Origin: Halichondria panicea
Lineage: Eukaryota > Porifera > Demospongiae > Suberitida > Halichondriidae
Length of the DNA stretch: 64,000 bases
Assembly (NCBI RefSeq): GCF_963675165.1
Contig: NC_087381.1
Location: forward strand, 6,976,419-7,040,418
Reading direction: 5' to 3'
The position numbers and the translations under genes are program-made. Below the pieces are notes generated by a model that worked only from the letters and a program-made list of their open reading frames with translations, had not been told where the DNA came from and searched no databases. Shown here in pieces: positions 10,601 through 22,212 of the stretch (the first letter of the stretch is position 1; each line of letters starts with the position of its first letter).

Positions 10601-13433
10601 ATAGTTGTGTGTGCTGGTATGGTCAGAGTGTGTGTGTGTACTGTCATTGTGAGGTGGCCCTTTGATGCAATGCTCAGATGTTCCATGACTAGCTCAGTTA
10701 TATCCTCCGACTAGCCCCCACATAAAGCTATAGAACCCTAGAACAAACTTAGCTCCAAACCCAATGCTGAGGGAACAATGGAAGTGGCTGTAGAGATTGC
10801 CACTAAGGACAGCCTGAGGGTCATCTACATCCCTTATCTCAGTGGTGCCCTACACTAGTGGAGTGACCACTGGCTTATCCTGTTCACCAAGTGGTGTGTG
10901 TTCATAGTAGCTGGTCTGACATTGGTTAATCTAGAGTCTAGTGACCTCTGCTCCATCTGCCACCATTGATCTGGTGTGGTGATTCTGGTTATCTAGCTGT
11001 TGTGAGATCAGAGACACTAGATTAATTGCTCTAGTGGTGATCTACAACTTGTGAGACCCTTAGTTGTGGTATGTAGTAGCTTCCAGCTCACTGGCAAGTT
11101 TGAGGCACAGTAAATTAAAGAAGAACTAGGATAGCTAGTGTAGAGCAATTTAATTACCTAGGTAAGGTTGCCATAATTACATTCTGCTAGTTTGTGTTGT
11201 TTCTTTTCCATATTGGCCCCAAGCTTCCAAGTGAGCTGCAAAGCACAGTACTAAGCGTTAGTTTGTATGTTGGGAGCTAGTTTGTTATTTCGTTATTCTT
11301 TTGGCAGATGATGAGTTTTCTTATCTGACACCTCTTGTCTGAGCGACGCTATGAGCAAACTTTGACCTCTGATGCCAAATCTAGATATTTAGTTGGGGAT
11401 ATTTATTTTGTTGTAGTTTGTACAGCAGTACTAATGGAATAGGGAACACTGGGTTATACACTGAAATTAAATGTGGTATATAGCAATGTTGTGTTCACAT
11501 GGTAACCTTCATATTGGCCACACTCAAGTGCCCACCTGTTATAAAGGATATTGGCTGGTCAGATTTAACTGGCTTTTTGTATAGCTACTGCCCTCAACCC
11601 AACCACACACTGTGTTGTGTACTGTATGTCGTGTATAATATAATTATACCATGTCTTGGGTTTAAATTCGTAGATTTGAACATAACATACATCATTGTAA
11701 TCATATCGTATCATGTGACACCTAGCAGCTTGATACATTCACCGAGGCATCAGTGCTTTCATTGTTATGTAATTTAGAAGTATATCCCTGTTTCTCTCTC
11801 TCTAGGTTATGTTTATCTGACCTTTGAGTGTGAGAAGTCAGTGAAGGGACTGCTGATGAATTGTGCCCATGACCCCATGGATGCCTCGCAGTACTACTAC
11901 AAGGTGTGTGGAGTGGGCGTCTCACAGTATAGCTTGTGTGTGTGGATGTCCCACAGTACAGCTTGTGTGTGTGGGCGTCTCACAGTATAGTTTGTGTGTT
12001 TGGGCGTCTCACAGTACAGCTTGTGTGTGTGGGCGTCCCACAGTACAGCTTGTGTGTGTGGGCATCTCACAGTACAGCTTGTGTGTGTGGGCATCTCACA
12101 GTACAGCTTGTGTGTGTGGGCATCTCACAGTACAGCTTGTGTGTGTGGGCATCTCACAGTATAGCTTGTGTGTGTGGGCGTGTCACAGTATAGCTTGTGT
12201 GTGTGTATGCCTATAAATTGCTCACGGTGTTGCCTGCCTATAATCTTATACTTCCCTCCTCCACACAACTTCATAATTCATGATTACTATAATTATCATC
12301 AGGTGTCCTCGAGGCGTATGAAGAATAAGGAGGTTCAGATCATTCCCTGGGCTCTGTCTGACAGTAACTCCATTCGCTGTCCCTCACCTCGACTAGACCC
12401 CAGCAGAACTGTCTTTGTGGGGGGTCTACACGGCCTCATCAATGCTGGTATGTGCCTATGTGGGGGGCCTTATTAATGCTGATACATCCCTATTGGGGAA
12501 ACGCGTACGTTAAGTTGCATTTGCGTGTCTGTTGGAAATTTGCACAATTTGCATATTAAGAATGTGTCGTATTTCGAAACCCGATAATTATATTTTGAAG
12601 TAGTAAAAGTTGTTATTATAGTGAGTGAATTTTGTTATTCAGTACTAGATTGTTTTTATTTTATTCTTTATTGCCTCTGCAGATATCCTTGCTCACATTA
12701 TGAACGACCTGTTTGGGGGTGTGGTCTACGCTGGCATCGACACTGACAGATACAAGTATCCGATTGGCTCCGGACGTGTTACTTATGGCAACCAGAAGAG
12801 CTTCATGAAAGCTGTGAGAGCTGGCTTCGTGGAAATCAAAACTACAAAGTTCTCTAAGAAGGTACATCATACATGTAAATAGTTATAGATTTCGAGTAAT
12901 CACAGAACTTTGTATCAAGCACACCATCGAAAAGTGGTTCTGAATGCATCGATTTAATAGTTTACTCAGTTACAAGCAAATATATAATGTGGGTCTTTAG
13001 GAGGTCTTTGTATTGACTAGTTTTCAGAATCAAATTGTTATTTTTTTTAGAGTGCAACGTGTGTGTTTCATTACTACCTGTTTTCATGTCCTTTCTGAAA
13101 GCACAACTTATTAGGGTCTATACAATTGTTTTCTAAACATGAGCCGATTGGTCAATAACACACACACACACCCACTCCACCCTCCACACAACACACACCA
13201 CCCTAACACACGCCCACTCCACCTTCCACACACACACACAGGTCCAGATCGACCCCTACCTCGAGGACTCTCTCTGTACGATGTGCTCGCGTGTGGTTGG
13301 TCCGTATTTCTGTCGAGACTTCCACTGTTTCAAATACTTCTGTCGCTCGTGTTGGCAATGGCAACACTCCATTGAGGGCTACCAAAACCACCGCCCACTC
13401 ACACGCACGTCCAAGACAACCCACGCTTTGTAA
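5681..13433 (+). CDS. CPEB1: Cytoplasmic polyadenylation element-binding protein, CPEB1-like (12 exons, 532 aa)
   Basis: RNA-binding regulator of cytoplasmic polyadenylation and translation. Exons: 5681-5701, 5931-6036, 6353-6552, 7111-7275, 7515-7620, 7849-8028, 9784-9899, 10395-10485, 11806-11903, 12303-12447, 12683-12861, 13242-13433. The sum is 1,599 nt and fully in frame. Residues 1-280 are low-complexity, Ser/Pro-rich. RRM1 is about 283-365 (RNP2 [11 protein letters not shown]1 GYVYLTFE). RRM2 is about 395-475 (VFVGGLHG and GRVTYGNQ). The linker has the CPEB1-type [12 protein letters not shown]. The C-terminal ZZ zinc module is in exon 12 ([20 protein letters not shown], then His ligands in QHS and NHRPL). 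Sequence around [18 protein letters not shown] favours CPEB1 over CPEB2-4. The N-terminal SSLDSGFES recalls the LDSR Aurora site of vertebrate CPEB1 but lacks the Arg. Length fits the family. Confidence 0.95.
8029..9783. other. Longest CPEB intron (intron 6)
   Basis: 1.75 kb between the Pro-rich N-terminal exons and the first RRM exon. I see no extra in-frame exon with good splice sites. At 8443-8490 there is a segment (CCTCTCGGGGCGTAGCTGCATG) that resembles the start of the large insertion at 34998. Confidence 0.5.
9960..10042. mobile_element. Short inverted-terminus element, copy 1 (CPEB intron 7)
   Basis: An 83-bp block that begins TTTGGCAG and ends TGCCAAATCT, giving TTTGGCA/TGCCAAA termini. 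A second copy with a single mismatch lies at 11300-11382. No clear target duplication is visible, so the mobile nature is inferred from termini and duplication. Confidence 0.55.
11300..11382. mobile_element. Short inverted-terminus element, copy 2 (CPEB intron 8)
   Basis: Near-identical direct copy of 9960-10042 (one A/T difference) in the next intron. Together they flank exon 8 in the same orientation. Confidence 0.55.
11910..12205. repeat. 29-bp minisatellite starting just after the CPEB exon 9 donor
   Basis: About ten units of GGCATCTCACAGTACAGCTT followed by GTGTGTGTG, period 29 bp. The array starts a few bases into intron 9. Each unit contains CACAG and TACAG, so the array carries many cryptic acceptor-like AG sites. 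Confidence 0.9.
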
Positions 13434-14182
13434 GGCTTCGTTCATTTGAACTTTTGGCAATCTCTTTCGTTTTGATTGTGTTCGATTTTTGTTAAACAGA
13501 ATTTAATTCGTCCGGTCTATGCCCAAATCTAGTACCCGTATGTAACGCAGTGTTTAGTTCATTTTGCTCACACTTTATATTTTCACGCAAATACTTTGTT
13601 ACTCTCTATTCTCGTATGCCCCGCCCACCCCACCCCCTGCAAATTTTTATTACATCGTAATTTTAGGCAGCACACTTTCAAAACACTTATTTTATTTTAT
13701 CGACACTTTGTGCCATCCGATAAATTCTTTTATTGATTTGCTTGCGGCTGTTGCCTTGACGACGATGGATGAATGGACTCTGTGATCTGATTGGTCATAG
13801 GTAGTTATATACGGACGCTCATTAATTTAGACTATGCTGTTCCATTTTAGTTCATTTTCTATATTAGGCACAGGTGCCAATTTTGTCTTACGTTATGTTC
13901 CTGTATTCGTTACGTCAATCAATTGTACTAATCATCTTTTTTATGCAAGTTCTTTATATAGCGCTTGGCAATTTGATTTAGAAACCAGCTATTATTTTTA
14001 TCTCCCAATTTTAGCTGACACATATTTTGTAGAATCACTTACAATAATTATTATCACTCATTTAACCTCAAATCAATTTTTTGATGAAACCAATTTGTAC
14101 ACATTTTTTGATGATTCTCTTAATTAAATCTTGCAATCAATCTGTAGTAGACACCAACATGCGCATGCGCGGGTAAAATAAA
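13434..14182 (+). other. 3' UTR of the CPEB1-like gene with CPE-like motifs and AATAAA
   Basis: AT-rich, no coding. TTTTAT elements (the motif CPEB proteins bind) occur at 13645-13650, 13690-13695, 13695-13700, 13728-13733, about 13939 and about 13994. A canonical AATAAA is at 14177-14182. The true mRNA end is unknown; an earlier end is possible. Confidence 0.5.
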
Positions 14183-14316
14183 GTTGAAGATAACAACTTA
14201 ACGACCATTACCCAATTAGACAGCTTCGATTCTATGCCCGCGGCTACAATTGAAAGCACAAATTCTATAAGACCATTACCTAATTTAATTTTAATGTGGG
14301 AGGAGTTGACCTTCAG

Positions 14317-14324
14317 TGACGTCA
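14317..14324. promoter_or_regulatory. Palindromic CRE (TGACGTCA) upstream of the PSTPIP1-like gene
   Basis: Perfect 8-base cAMP-response/ATF palindrome 134 bp before the start codon, in the interval where promoter and 5' UTR must lie. Function is inferred from motif and position. Confidence 0.4.
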
Positions 14325-14457
14325 TAAAGAACAGTTTTGTGTTGATGTGTGTTGATGTGTCTCTAGCTCTAGCTCTAGCATTAAGAAGCGCTGAAGCAGT
14401 GTGCCCTGCGCGCGCTCGTGTTGAAGTGACAGTAGGGCGACCAGAGCTGTGGACATC

Positions 14458-14828
14458 ATGTCAAAGTTTGCCGATAATTTCTGGGTAAGTATAGAGCGTG
14501 TGTGCAGCCATGAAGCTTGAATGATGGGTGGGGTCAACGTTGTATAGTTTCTAGGCTTGGAATAGCTAGCTAGCACCGTTGAATGCAATGTGTTCAGTGG
14601 TGTCTAGACCATTCCCAGATATTGTCTTATATCGTGACATGCATCACTTCACAGTGTTATATATGAGGCTGTAATTATATATGTACCTAATTGTCGTGTG
14701 TGCATTTTACAGGCTGTTTTTTCAAAACGTGTTTTTTAGCCATATATGGTGTGAGTGTGCGAGCATAAACACTAAGCCACATGCACGCTGCTTTAGGTCA
14801 ACAAGTAGTGTGTGTATTATCTTGTGTA

Positions 14829-14884
<56 letters not shown>

Positions 14885-14913
14885 TATCTTGTGTAATGTG
14901 TGTGTGGGCGTGT

Positions 14914-14958
<45 letters not shown>

Positions 14959-14979
14959 TATCTTGTGTAATGTGTGCGC

Positions 14980-15014
<35 letters not shown>

Positions 15015-15088
15015 TGTGTGGTAGGTCAGTTTGTGATTGACTACCAGGAAGTGAAGTATATATAGGAGTAGCATTTTATTACCCCCCC

Positions 15089-15133
<45 letters not shown>

Positions 15134-17267
15134 TCCTCACACACGCCCACACACACACAGAGCACAGAGTTCTGCAGCACTCAGGGGTATGATACACTTG
15201 TTAAGCGCCTCAAAGATGGCAAGCGGATGTGCCAAGACTTTGAGGAGTATCTCGAGAAGAGGTAAGTCTGTCACATCAGTCATAACAGTGTTCAGTTGTT
15301 CTACTCCAAACAGAGCCAAGATTGAGAGAGACTATGGAGAGAGTTTGATCAAACTGTCTCGAACCACCTCAGGAAAAGAGGAGATCGGGTCAGTATAGAG
15401 AGATTAGGTCATTGTAGCATAAGCCAGGTTGAGCTCATGTACTGGTAACATGTTAGGCCTGTATGAAATACATGACACTTGTCATCATCTGCTATTATCA
15501 TCAGCTAGGTCGCTCGATAATATGCAAGCTCTTGTAGTGGTAACATATTAGTCCTGTGTGAGATGTTAGTATAAACTTTGTCTACATGATCCTTAGAGAG
15601 TACAGGGTTCAGGGTACAATCTCTATTCTTATACACACAGGTCACTACGCAAGTCATGGGACACACTTCGATCAGACACTGACACGATTGGTCAGCTTCA
15701 CGTTGGACTAGCTCAGACTATACTGGAGCAGGTCCACCACACTCTCAAGGAGTTCCGGGAACAGCAGAGGGACATACGCAAGAAGGTGGACTAGAGTTAC
15801 CTGGCATTAATCTGTTGATGGCAGTGTTTATTATTTAGAAGTGTTTTAGTTTCACTGTCTATTCTTGTATACTCACTTTGACCTGCAACACTCACCGTGA
15901 CATGTGTGTGCATCTGTTGTGTGTTGCTCTCTGTGTGTACGATACATGACGTGTGTTTCAACTTCACACACACACCACCCACACACACTGACTCCCCTCC
16001 CACACACTCACGCCCACACCACACACACACACACTGACTCCCCTCCCACACCACACACACACACAGAGTGAGGATACTGTGAAGAGAGCTGCTCAACACA
16101 AGAAGAAATGTTACGATAAGAACAACACACTCAAGAACACGTATGACAGTCGCTGCAAGGAAGCTGACAAAATGGAGGAGAACAGTAACAAATTACATGC
16201 CAATCCTCAGACAAAGCCCAACACCCTCACTCAGGTACAGGTCAAAGGTCAATCATGTTAGTCTAATAATGGCTACTCCAGTATTATGATTACAATTAAT
16301 AATTAATTTTGGTGCAATGTAGCTATCTTTGAGACCCGTAGTTGAGTTCAGATGATGCATTCAATAACTCTCAGAGAGTACCTTTCCAAAACAAGTTTTT
16401 TGATTAGCATAATTTTTAGCAACAGCTATAATTTATGTACGTGTGCATGTATTCTTTGTGTAATTTAAGTCCCCGCCCACACACACACACACACACACCG
16501 CCCACACAGGCTGCTCGTAGAATGGAGACGTCACGTCAGTCTGCCAATAATGCTGACACCACTTATCAGGAGAGTGTGCGTAACCTTGAGGAGTCACGTC
16601 AGCTCTGGGAGAGGGAGATGGAGATACTGTGCAAGGTAGGTGGGGGGTCTATATGGTAGGTCAGCCTGGGGGGGGTCTATATAGTAGGTCAGTCAGCCTG
16701 GGGGGTCTACATAGTTGGTCAGTCAGCCTGGGGGTCTATAGACACTGTTTAGTTTCTACATGATTTAGAATCCTAAAGGGCTGGTTGTAGTATCCCGAAC
16801 ACAGTGATGGTTGTGCAGTGTACCAAGAGTCCATAATACATGTACTAGTAGGGGGAGAAGATTTACTGTGCATCAGAGGTATTCGATACTCTATAATGTC
16901 ACTCTGGAATGTGTTAGCTTTAAAATCAACTGAAGTTATAAGATGTTATTGCAAGGCTCCCAATATGCAGTAAACTCTCTGATTGTTTTAACCCTTTCAC
17001 TCTCTGATTGTTTAACCCTTTGCTTGCAGCAATTCCAAGAGCTTGAGGAGCAGCGTATTGCGTACCTGCGTCACCAGATGTGGACCTACACGAACCTCCT
17101 GTCAAAATGCACCGTCGACATTGACACTGTGAGTGTGGTGTGGGCGTGTGAGTGGGGGTGTTTTAGATTTAAAAAATGGGCGTTTCTAACACAAAGTATC
17201 GACAATCAAAGTTAGCTCCGAAAAAACAGGCACTTTTATATACATGTAGCCCACGCTTTTTGAGTCT

Positions 17268-17311
<44 letters not shown>

Positions 17312-18608
17312 GGTGGGTGCGTGCATGCGTACTATCTACACAGTGCAGCCTTCCCTAATACATGTATATGCCTCCAGTCATAGTGAGAGCACTCGCAAGT
17401 GTGGTGTGGGCGTGTGAGTGGGTGTGTGTGTGTGCTCAGAGAATACATCTACACAGTGCAATATATAACCTTCCCCTACGTGTATAATAATTAATAATAA
17501 TATAACGCTTCCCTCTAGTCATGTGAGAGCACTCGCAAGAGTCTGGAGGAATGTGACGTGGATGCTGATATTGATTTGTTTGTCAGTGGCAAGGCCGTTG
17601 GTTCAGGACGCCCTCAAGCAGTGCAATACATCAACTACTACAATCCCGATACTGGCCCCTCTGTGGTGTCAGGCGTAGGTGGGTGTGGCTTAGTGTCACT
17701 ATATAACTGTGGGTGTGGCTTGAGTGCCACTATATAACTGTGGGTGTGGCTTGAGTGTCACTATATAACTGTGGGTGTGGCTTGAGTGTCACTATATAAC
17801 TGTGGGTGTGGCTTGAGTGTCACTATATAACTGTGGGTGTGGCTTGAGTACTTGTGTTCATCATGTACTCTTGTTATTAATTGTATGATGTTTGTTATGT
17901 GTAACTTTCCATAGGCACTCGTACTGGAGTGGGTGTGTCCCTGTCAAGCTCACACATCCCACCCCCTCCACAGAAGGCACTCCCGCCCACACCTATTGAT
18001 GCTATTAGTCGAGGTCAAGCTGTAGCGCCTGATGCTCCTGATGGTGAGTTCTAGTATACCTATAATATCCTGATACATGTATGTTGTGTAATATCCTAAC
18101 ATGTCGTAGTTCCTGAAATGTTCAGTAGAAGTTATATTCTAGAGATGGAATATTTTGGCCTATTTTAATAAAATACCATGATTAATACGTCTATAGTAGT
18201 ATCCTGAGAGTATCTTGAGAGTATCCTGACATGTCCTATAGTATACTAAAGTATTTTATAAGTATCCTGACTTATCCCCATACAGTGTACTCCACCATTG
18301 GGGAAACCATGAACCAACCATACGCCCCTGAAAGTGATTACTACTCTGCTCCTAAGCAACACGACACGGTTCGTGTGTGTATATAACTAGTCATGTGATC
18401 CACTATATGCCCCGCGCCCTTTCTCCAGGTGGTAGCCGTGTATGCGTACGAAGCACAGGGCAGTGAGGAGCTGGAGTTAGTCGAAGGGGACGTAATTACC
18501 CTCATATCTCGAGAAGATGATGTCTGGTGGTGTGGTCAACTCAGTGACGGGAGGAAGGGGATGTTCCCCTCAGCTTATGTGCAAGGTCTCGAGGGAGATG
18601 ACCCCTAG
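14458..18608 (+). CDS. PSTPIP1: PSTPIP1-like F-BAR and SH3 protein (11 exons, 430 aa)
   Basis: Membrane-curving, actin-linked adaptor of the PCH family. Exons: 14458-14484, 15161-15261, 15314-15388, 15641-15785, 16067-16234, 16510-16635, 17030-17128, 17519-17678, 17915-18043, 18286-18368, 18429-18608 (1,293 nt, in frame). The F-BAR domain is about residues 5-270. It starts FADNFW and STQGYDTLVKRLKDGKRMCQ, then a long charged helical region. The PSTPIP-type end ECDVDADIDLFV is near 275, followed by INYYNPDTGP. A Pro-rich linker (IPPPPQKALPPTP) and tyrosines (VYSTIGE, SDYYSAP) lead to a C-terminal SH3 at 373-428 with AVYAYEAQ, EDDVWWCG and GMFPSAYV. PSTPIP2 lacks an SH3, so PSTPIP1 is the better comparison; human PSTPIP1 is about 416 aa. 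The exon 10 donor is unusual (ACG|gttcgt). Using CGT|gtgtgt instead would add two residues. Confidence 0.93.
14826..15027. repeat. (GT)n with interspersed 28-bp unit, PSTPIP intron 1
   Basis: Three copies of GTATTATCTTGTGTAATG separated by long GT runs, followed on the same strand by a (CA)n run at 15082-15128. Opposite-sense GT and CA runs could pair in the transcript. The CA run ends at the exon 2 acceptor. Confidence 0.85.
16636..16740. repeat. Tandem repeat starting at the PSTPIP exon 6 donor
   Basis: Four imperfect units containing GGGGGTCTATATAGTAGGTC and CAGTCAGCCTG. The array begins at the GT of the intron. Confidence 0.8.
17371..17432. repeat. Partial copy of the exon 8 start joined to a copy of the intron 7 start
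   Basis: Contains CCAGTCATAGTGAGAGCACTCGCAAG (positions 17376-17398), closely matching the first bases of exon 8 (17519 on). It runs straight into TGTGGTGTGGGCGTGTGAG, which repeats the intron beginning at 17133. An extra base (ATAGTGAG versus ATGTGAG) breaks the exon frame, so this looks like a dead pseudo-exon from local duplication. Confidence 0.65.
17679..17850. repeat. 31-bp minisatellite starting at the PSTPIP exon 8 donor
   Basis: Six units of GTGGGTGTGGCTTGAGTGTC plus ACTATATAACT. Unit 1 begins with the functional GT of intron 8, so the donor context GTGGGTGTGG is present in every unit. Confidence 0.9.
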
Positions 18609-18966
18609 GAACATACGACCCTATATCACATGACTTGTGTTTGTGTCACATGACTTTTAGTATTATTATTATTAGCCACTAGAGTTTTATTGTAGTGATC
18701 ATTACATTAATTGTAGGTTTTTTTGTATTAGTTTCAGCGTACGTGTACATGTGTTGCCATGACAATTGTGTGTGCTTGTGAATTCCATTATTTTTAGCAT
18801 TTTAATACTCTGGCCAGGGTTAGGTTAGGTATAGCCCATGTATTATCTATGATGTAATCAATGGCAGATTTAACTGTTTGCGTTCTGGCAAAGATCGTGT
18901 GCATTTAATAGTTTTGTTGTGTGATCAAAAATTCATTTTCATTCTAAGAGTAAAATGTACAATAAA
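18609..18966 (+). terminator. 3' UTR and polyadenylation signal of the PSTPIP1-like gene
   Basis: Non-coding AT-rich sequence after the stop. An AATAAA at 18961-18966, overlapping a second AATAAA, is the best polyadenylation signal. No cleavage site can be fixed from sequence alone. Confidence 0.5.
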
Positions 18967-19080
18967 ATAAAAATAATTACAAAACCTATATTGATGGGTG
19001 TTATAACTCCACCCATCAAACAAAATGTTTTTTTTATTTCTTCCTCTGTACTTCCACCCAAATACACCACATGTCGGAAA

Positions 19081-19500
19081 GGAAGAGTGATCAGCTAGTG
19101 ACAAGGTTAAACTTGAACATACCAATAGTAGCTGCACCAGTGTGGCCATAGCTCCACGTTTTTTTGATACCACATGCATGTGAGGGAGAGAGAGTGATCA
19201 GTGACAAGGTGAAACTTGAACATACCAATAGTAGCTGAGCAAAACATCTCCCCACCAGTGTAGCCACACCCCCTCCACCAGTGCATGTAGCCATGGCTCC
19301 TGCAAGCAATCGTGAAATGTGCGCATATACAGCAATGTAGAAGTTCTTACCTGCCGAGGAGCCACACACTGTTATTATTGAAGATGCAATTACACGTATC
19401 AGATAGTTAATTGCTGAGGAATGAGATAGCACAAGTGATAGCAACAATCACCTACCAGTGTGGCCACACCCCCTCCACCAGTGTAGCCATAGCACCTGCA
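19081..19500. repeat. Imperfect tandem duplication (about 110 bp unit)
   Basis: GTGATCAG..GTGACAAGGT..AAACTTGAACATACCAATAGTAGCTG occurs near 19088 and 19195. The companion block CCAGTGTGGCCACACCCCCTCC..CCTGCAAGC..ATGAAATGT occurs near 19255 and 19455. Confidence 0.7.
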
Positions 19501-20106
19501 AGCTATCATGAAATGTTTGATATTCACAAAGGGTTAATAACCTCACCTGTGTAGGGGACACACTGCTTACCACAACACACACACACACTTTATTGTCTTC
19601 TCAAGGCACAGTAGCTGTGGAGAGAAAAGAAAATGTGCCAACATGAGTGGATATTGGTCAGTGCACAAGGTTTGCTGTGGAGGAACACATGACAAGAGTT
19701 AGCAAAATAATTGTTAGCCAAGCCAACCCAACAACAGCCATGCACAGACGATTGCAACCACATTCAGCAGTGTCAACAAACACCAAACCAACTGCCAACG
19801 TGTAGAGAGAAGATGATGAGAATTCCAACAACTAATTAATTTTCACGACAATGTCACAAACAAAATCACCATTCAGATCATTGTTATCAATACAGCCATC
19901 CAGTTTCACCATACAGACCAACACTCAGCACAAACCAGTGTGCAGAGGAAGACACTCCCACAATCAACCAACCACATAATTAATCTTTGAAACAATTCAA
20001 CCACAGGAGGTCAATTTGTTTATTTCCAGACTAACACCACAACATTAATTTTGACCAATTCTTTAATTACCCATCATTAGCAAGGGGCCACCTACAACCC
20101 TACCGT

Positions 20107-20519
20107 GCATGGGCTTGTAAGTACTGCAACTGTACTGGTTGAGGATAGTTCAACAGAGGATTGAGCTGAGGAGCAGTAGGTTGCAGGGAAGTACCGTCTG
20201 CCTGTCCAAACCAGCCAATGGATTGACGGGTACAACAGTTAGTGTGCTAACCGTGTACCAAGCAATCGCTTCAACCCCTCTTGACTGACCGGAGTCCTCA
20301 CACCCCCTCCAAGGAGGGCGGCTGCCGTGCTGTTTTCACCAAAGCTGATACTCACAACAGATGCTCGTCCGTTCAGTACACTACAGGTCCACGACACTGA
20401 CGTCAAACCACTGGCTGGGTTCAGATAGACAGAAGACACTTTCCTGCAACCTGCTATTCCTCAGCTCAATCCTCTGTTGAACTATCCTCACCAGTAGTCA
20501 CAGTATTGACAAGCCCATG
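20107..20519. mobile_element. Long-arm inverted repeat (foldback/MITE-like)
   Basis: Two arms of about 85 bp face each other across a loop of about 240 bp. The left arm starts GCATGGGCTTGTAAGTACTG and runs through GGATAGTTCAACAGAGGATT and GCAGTAGGTTGCAGG. The right arm is its reverse complement with a few mismatches, ending GACAAGCCCATGC. I could not read a clear target duplication. The RNA could form a long hairpin. Confidence 0.7.
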
Positions 20520-20579
20520 CCATAACTAAGGGAACACCACCAGTAGTTTCCTTGCCCAAGGGACTAATACAATAAGGGC

Positions 20580-21240
20580 ATAATAAACTAAAGGGACCCT
20601 GTGACTGTGAGCACAGAAGTAATCAACCAGAATGTGTGGGATGGTTCAACAACAGTAGACTCACAGAGACAACACCTCCTTGCTCTTGAAGCCCTTGTCG
20701 ACTCCAGTTGCAACAAGCCTGGCACGCAAGGCTTGCACAAGTGCTCAAGACTACTCTTCACTAATCCAGTCAAAGGCTACAGTTCCTTTGGCACACCTAG
20801 GGTTTAGTTAAAGCCTGAACTTACCAATTCCATGTGTAGTAGGGACATCCTAAAAAAGCCGATTAGCATAAGCCAAGAAGCAGCAGTTGTCTAACGCTAG
20901 CTATTTTCTAATGAGCCTAGCTAACTGACTCTATTGGAACTGATAACGAGATCTCAACACTCCCTATTATGGCAGGATATGCTCCCGGAGGAACATACCC
21001 TGTGCTGGTCTCCCCTTAGGCAGGTACTAACAGCAGAGTGCTCCCTCTGGTAGACTTAAGTGCCATGAGTAATCCATCATTGCACCCCGAAGGCTGGTTC
21101 GACAACGGTTACAAGAACAAGATGCTGCTGTCCTGTGACTTGACTGTTGAAGAACCTTCCACACACATTCTGATTGGTTACTCCAGTGCTACGGACACCA
21201 CTCCCCCCCCCCCAAAGGGTTCAAGGCCATGCAGAGTAAT
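20580..21240. repeat. Diverged inverted repeat
   Basis: The stretch at 20590-20710 (GTAATCAACCAGAATGTGTG, then a TTCAACAACAGTAGACTCACAG-like run) matches the reverse complement of 21085-21215 (GTAACCAATCAGAATGTGTG) at roughly two-thirds identity by eye. It is older than the neighbouring inverted repeat. Confidence 0.5.
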
Positions 21241-22156
21241 AGACTCTTAGCCATGCGTACACTCACGTAAGGCGAGGCCCTAACTATTTATCTACTAGCT
21301 AGCGCAGTGCTGGCAAGCATGTTACTATTAATAGCTGCATGGCCTACACACAATCACAGTCATAAAAAGAGGCCACAGTAAAGCATGCAAATCATTAATC
21401 AAACATCAACAACAGATTCAAGTCAACAATAAGCCTCAACAAAACAAAACCACCTAAATGAAAGCAGTTAGTTAGTTACACACACTGATGTGTCTATTCT
21501 CTTGCAAGGATGGTTACCTTATTCCAATGTGAGGCCCGAACACGTACATCATGTGGATGATCTGTTCTTGTCTGACTGCAACATTAATTCGATCTGTGTA
21601 GAGTCTAGTCATGCACTGCATGCTATTGCTGCTGCTCGCGCGCTCAGCGCTTCATAAAAATCCTGAGGAACAAAATAATTAGTAAGCACAGAATTATAAA
21701 TACAATTGCAACAATCTGTTACCCAACAATCAAACTGACACTAGCAGAAGATCAGCAAGAGAGCGGAAGAACTCACCGTCTTCTTGTAACATGTCCACGA
21801 GGGCAACTACTGGTGCACGGCTTAGCAACCAATCAGAATAGAGCATTGAGCTGCTGCATAGAGATATGAGCTGCGCATGCGCATTCATGCAACCACTATG
21901 AGAGCACTTGTGGCCGCAAAAACCCACCCCAGTTTACACAAGTACATTGGAAGAGAAAGGTGTTTACTATAATTAATTTATCACCAGACATAGTGCAACA
22001 CATGAACACAACAAATGATCGGAATTGATAATGTTAGTTACAGTTGTTCTGGGACAGTTCAGTACTAGCAGCATTCACTTCAGCAGGACACTCACTGTTG
22101 AGTGCACACACTAGTGACATCAGCTCACCTCTCAGCCCTAGGAGGGGGATATAACA

Positions 22157-22212
22157 GAGGGGGGGGGGGGGGCAGAGAACAGGGTGGTATGATAGAGGGG
22201 GGGGGGGGGGGA
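22157..22212. repeat. Paired poly-G tracts
   Basis: Two runs of about 14-15 G separated by about 27 bases containing CAGAGAACAGGG. They could form G-quadruplexes on the plus strand and are liable to replication or sequencing error. Confidence 0.8.
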
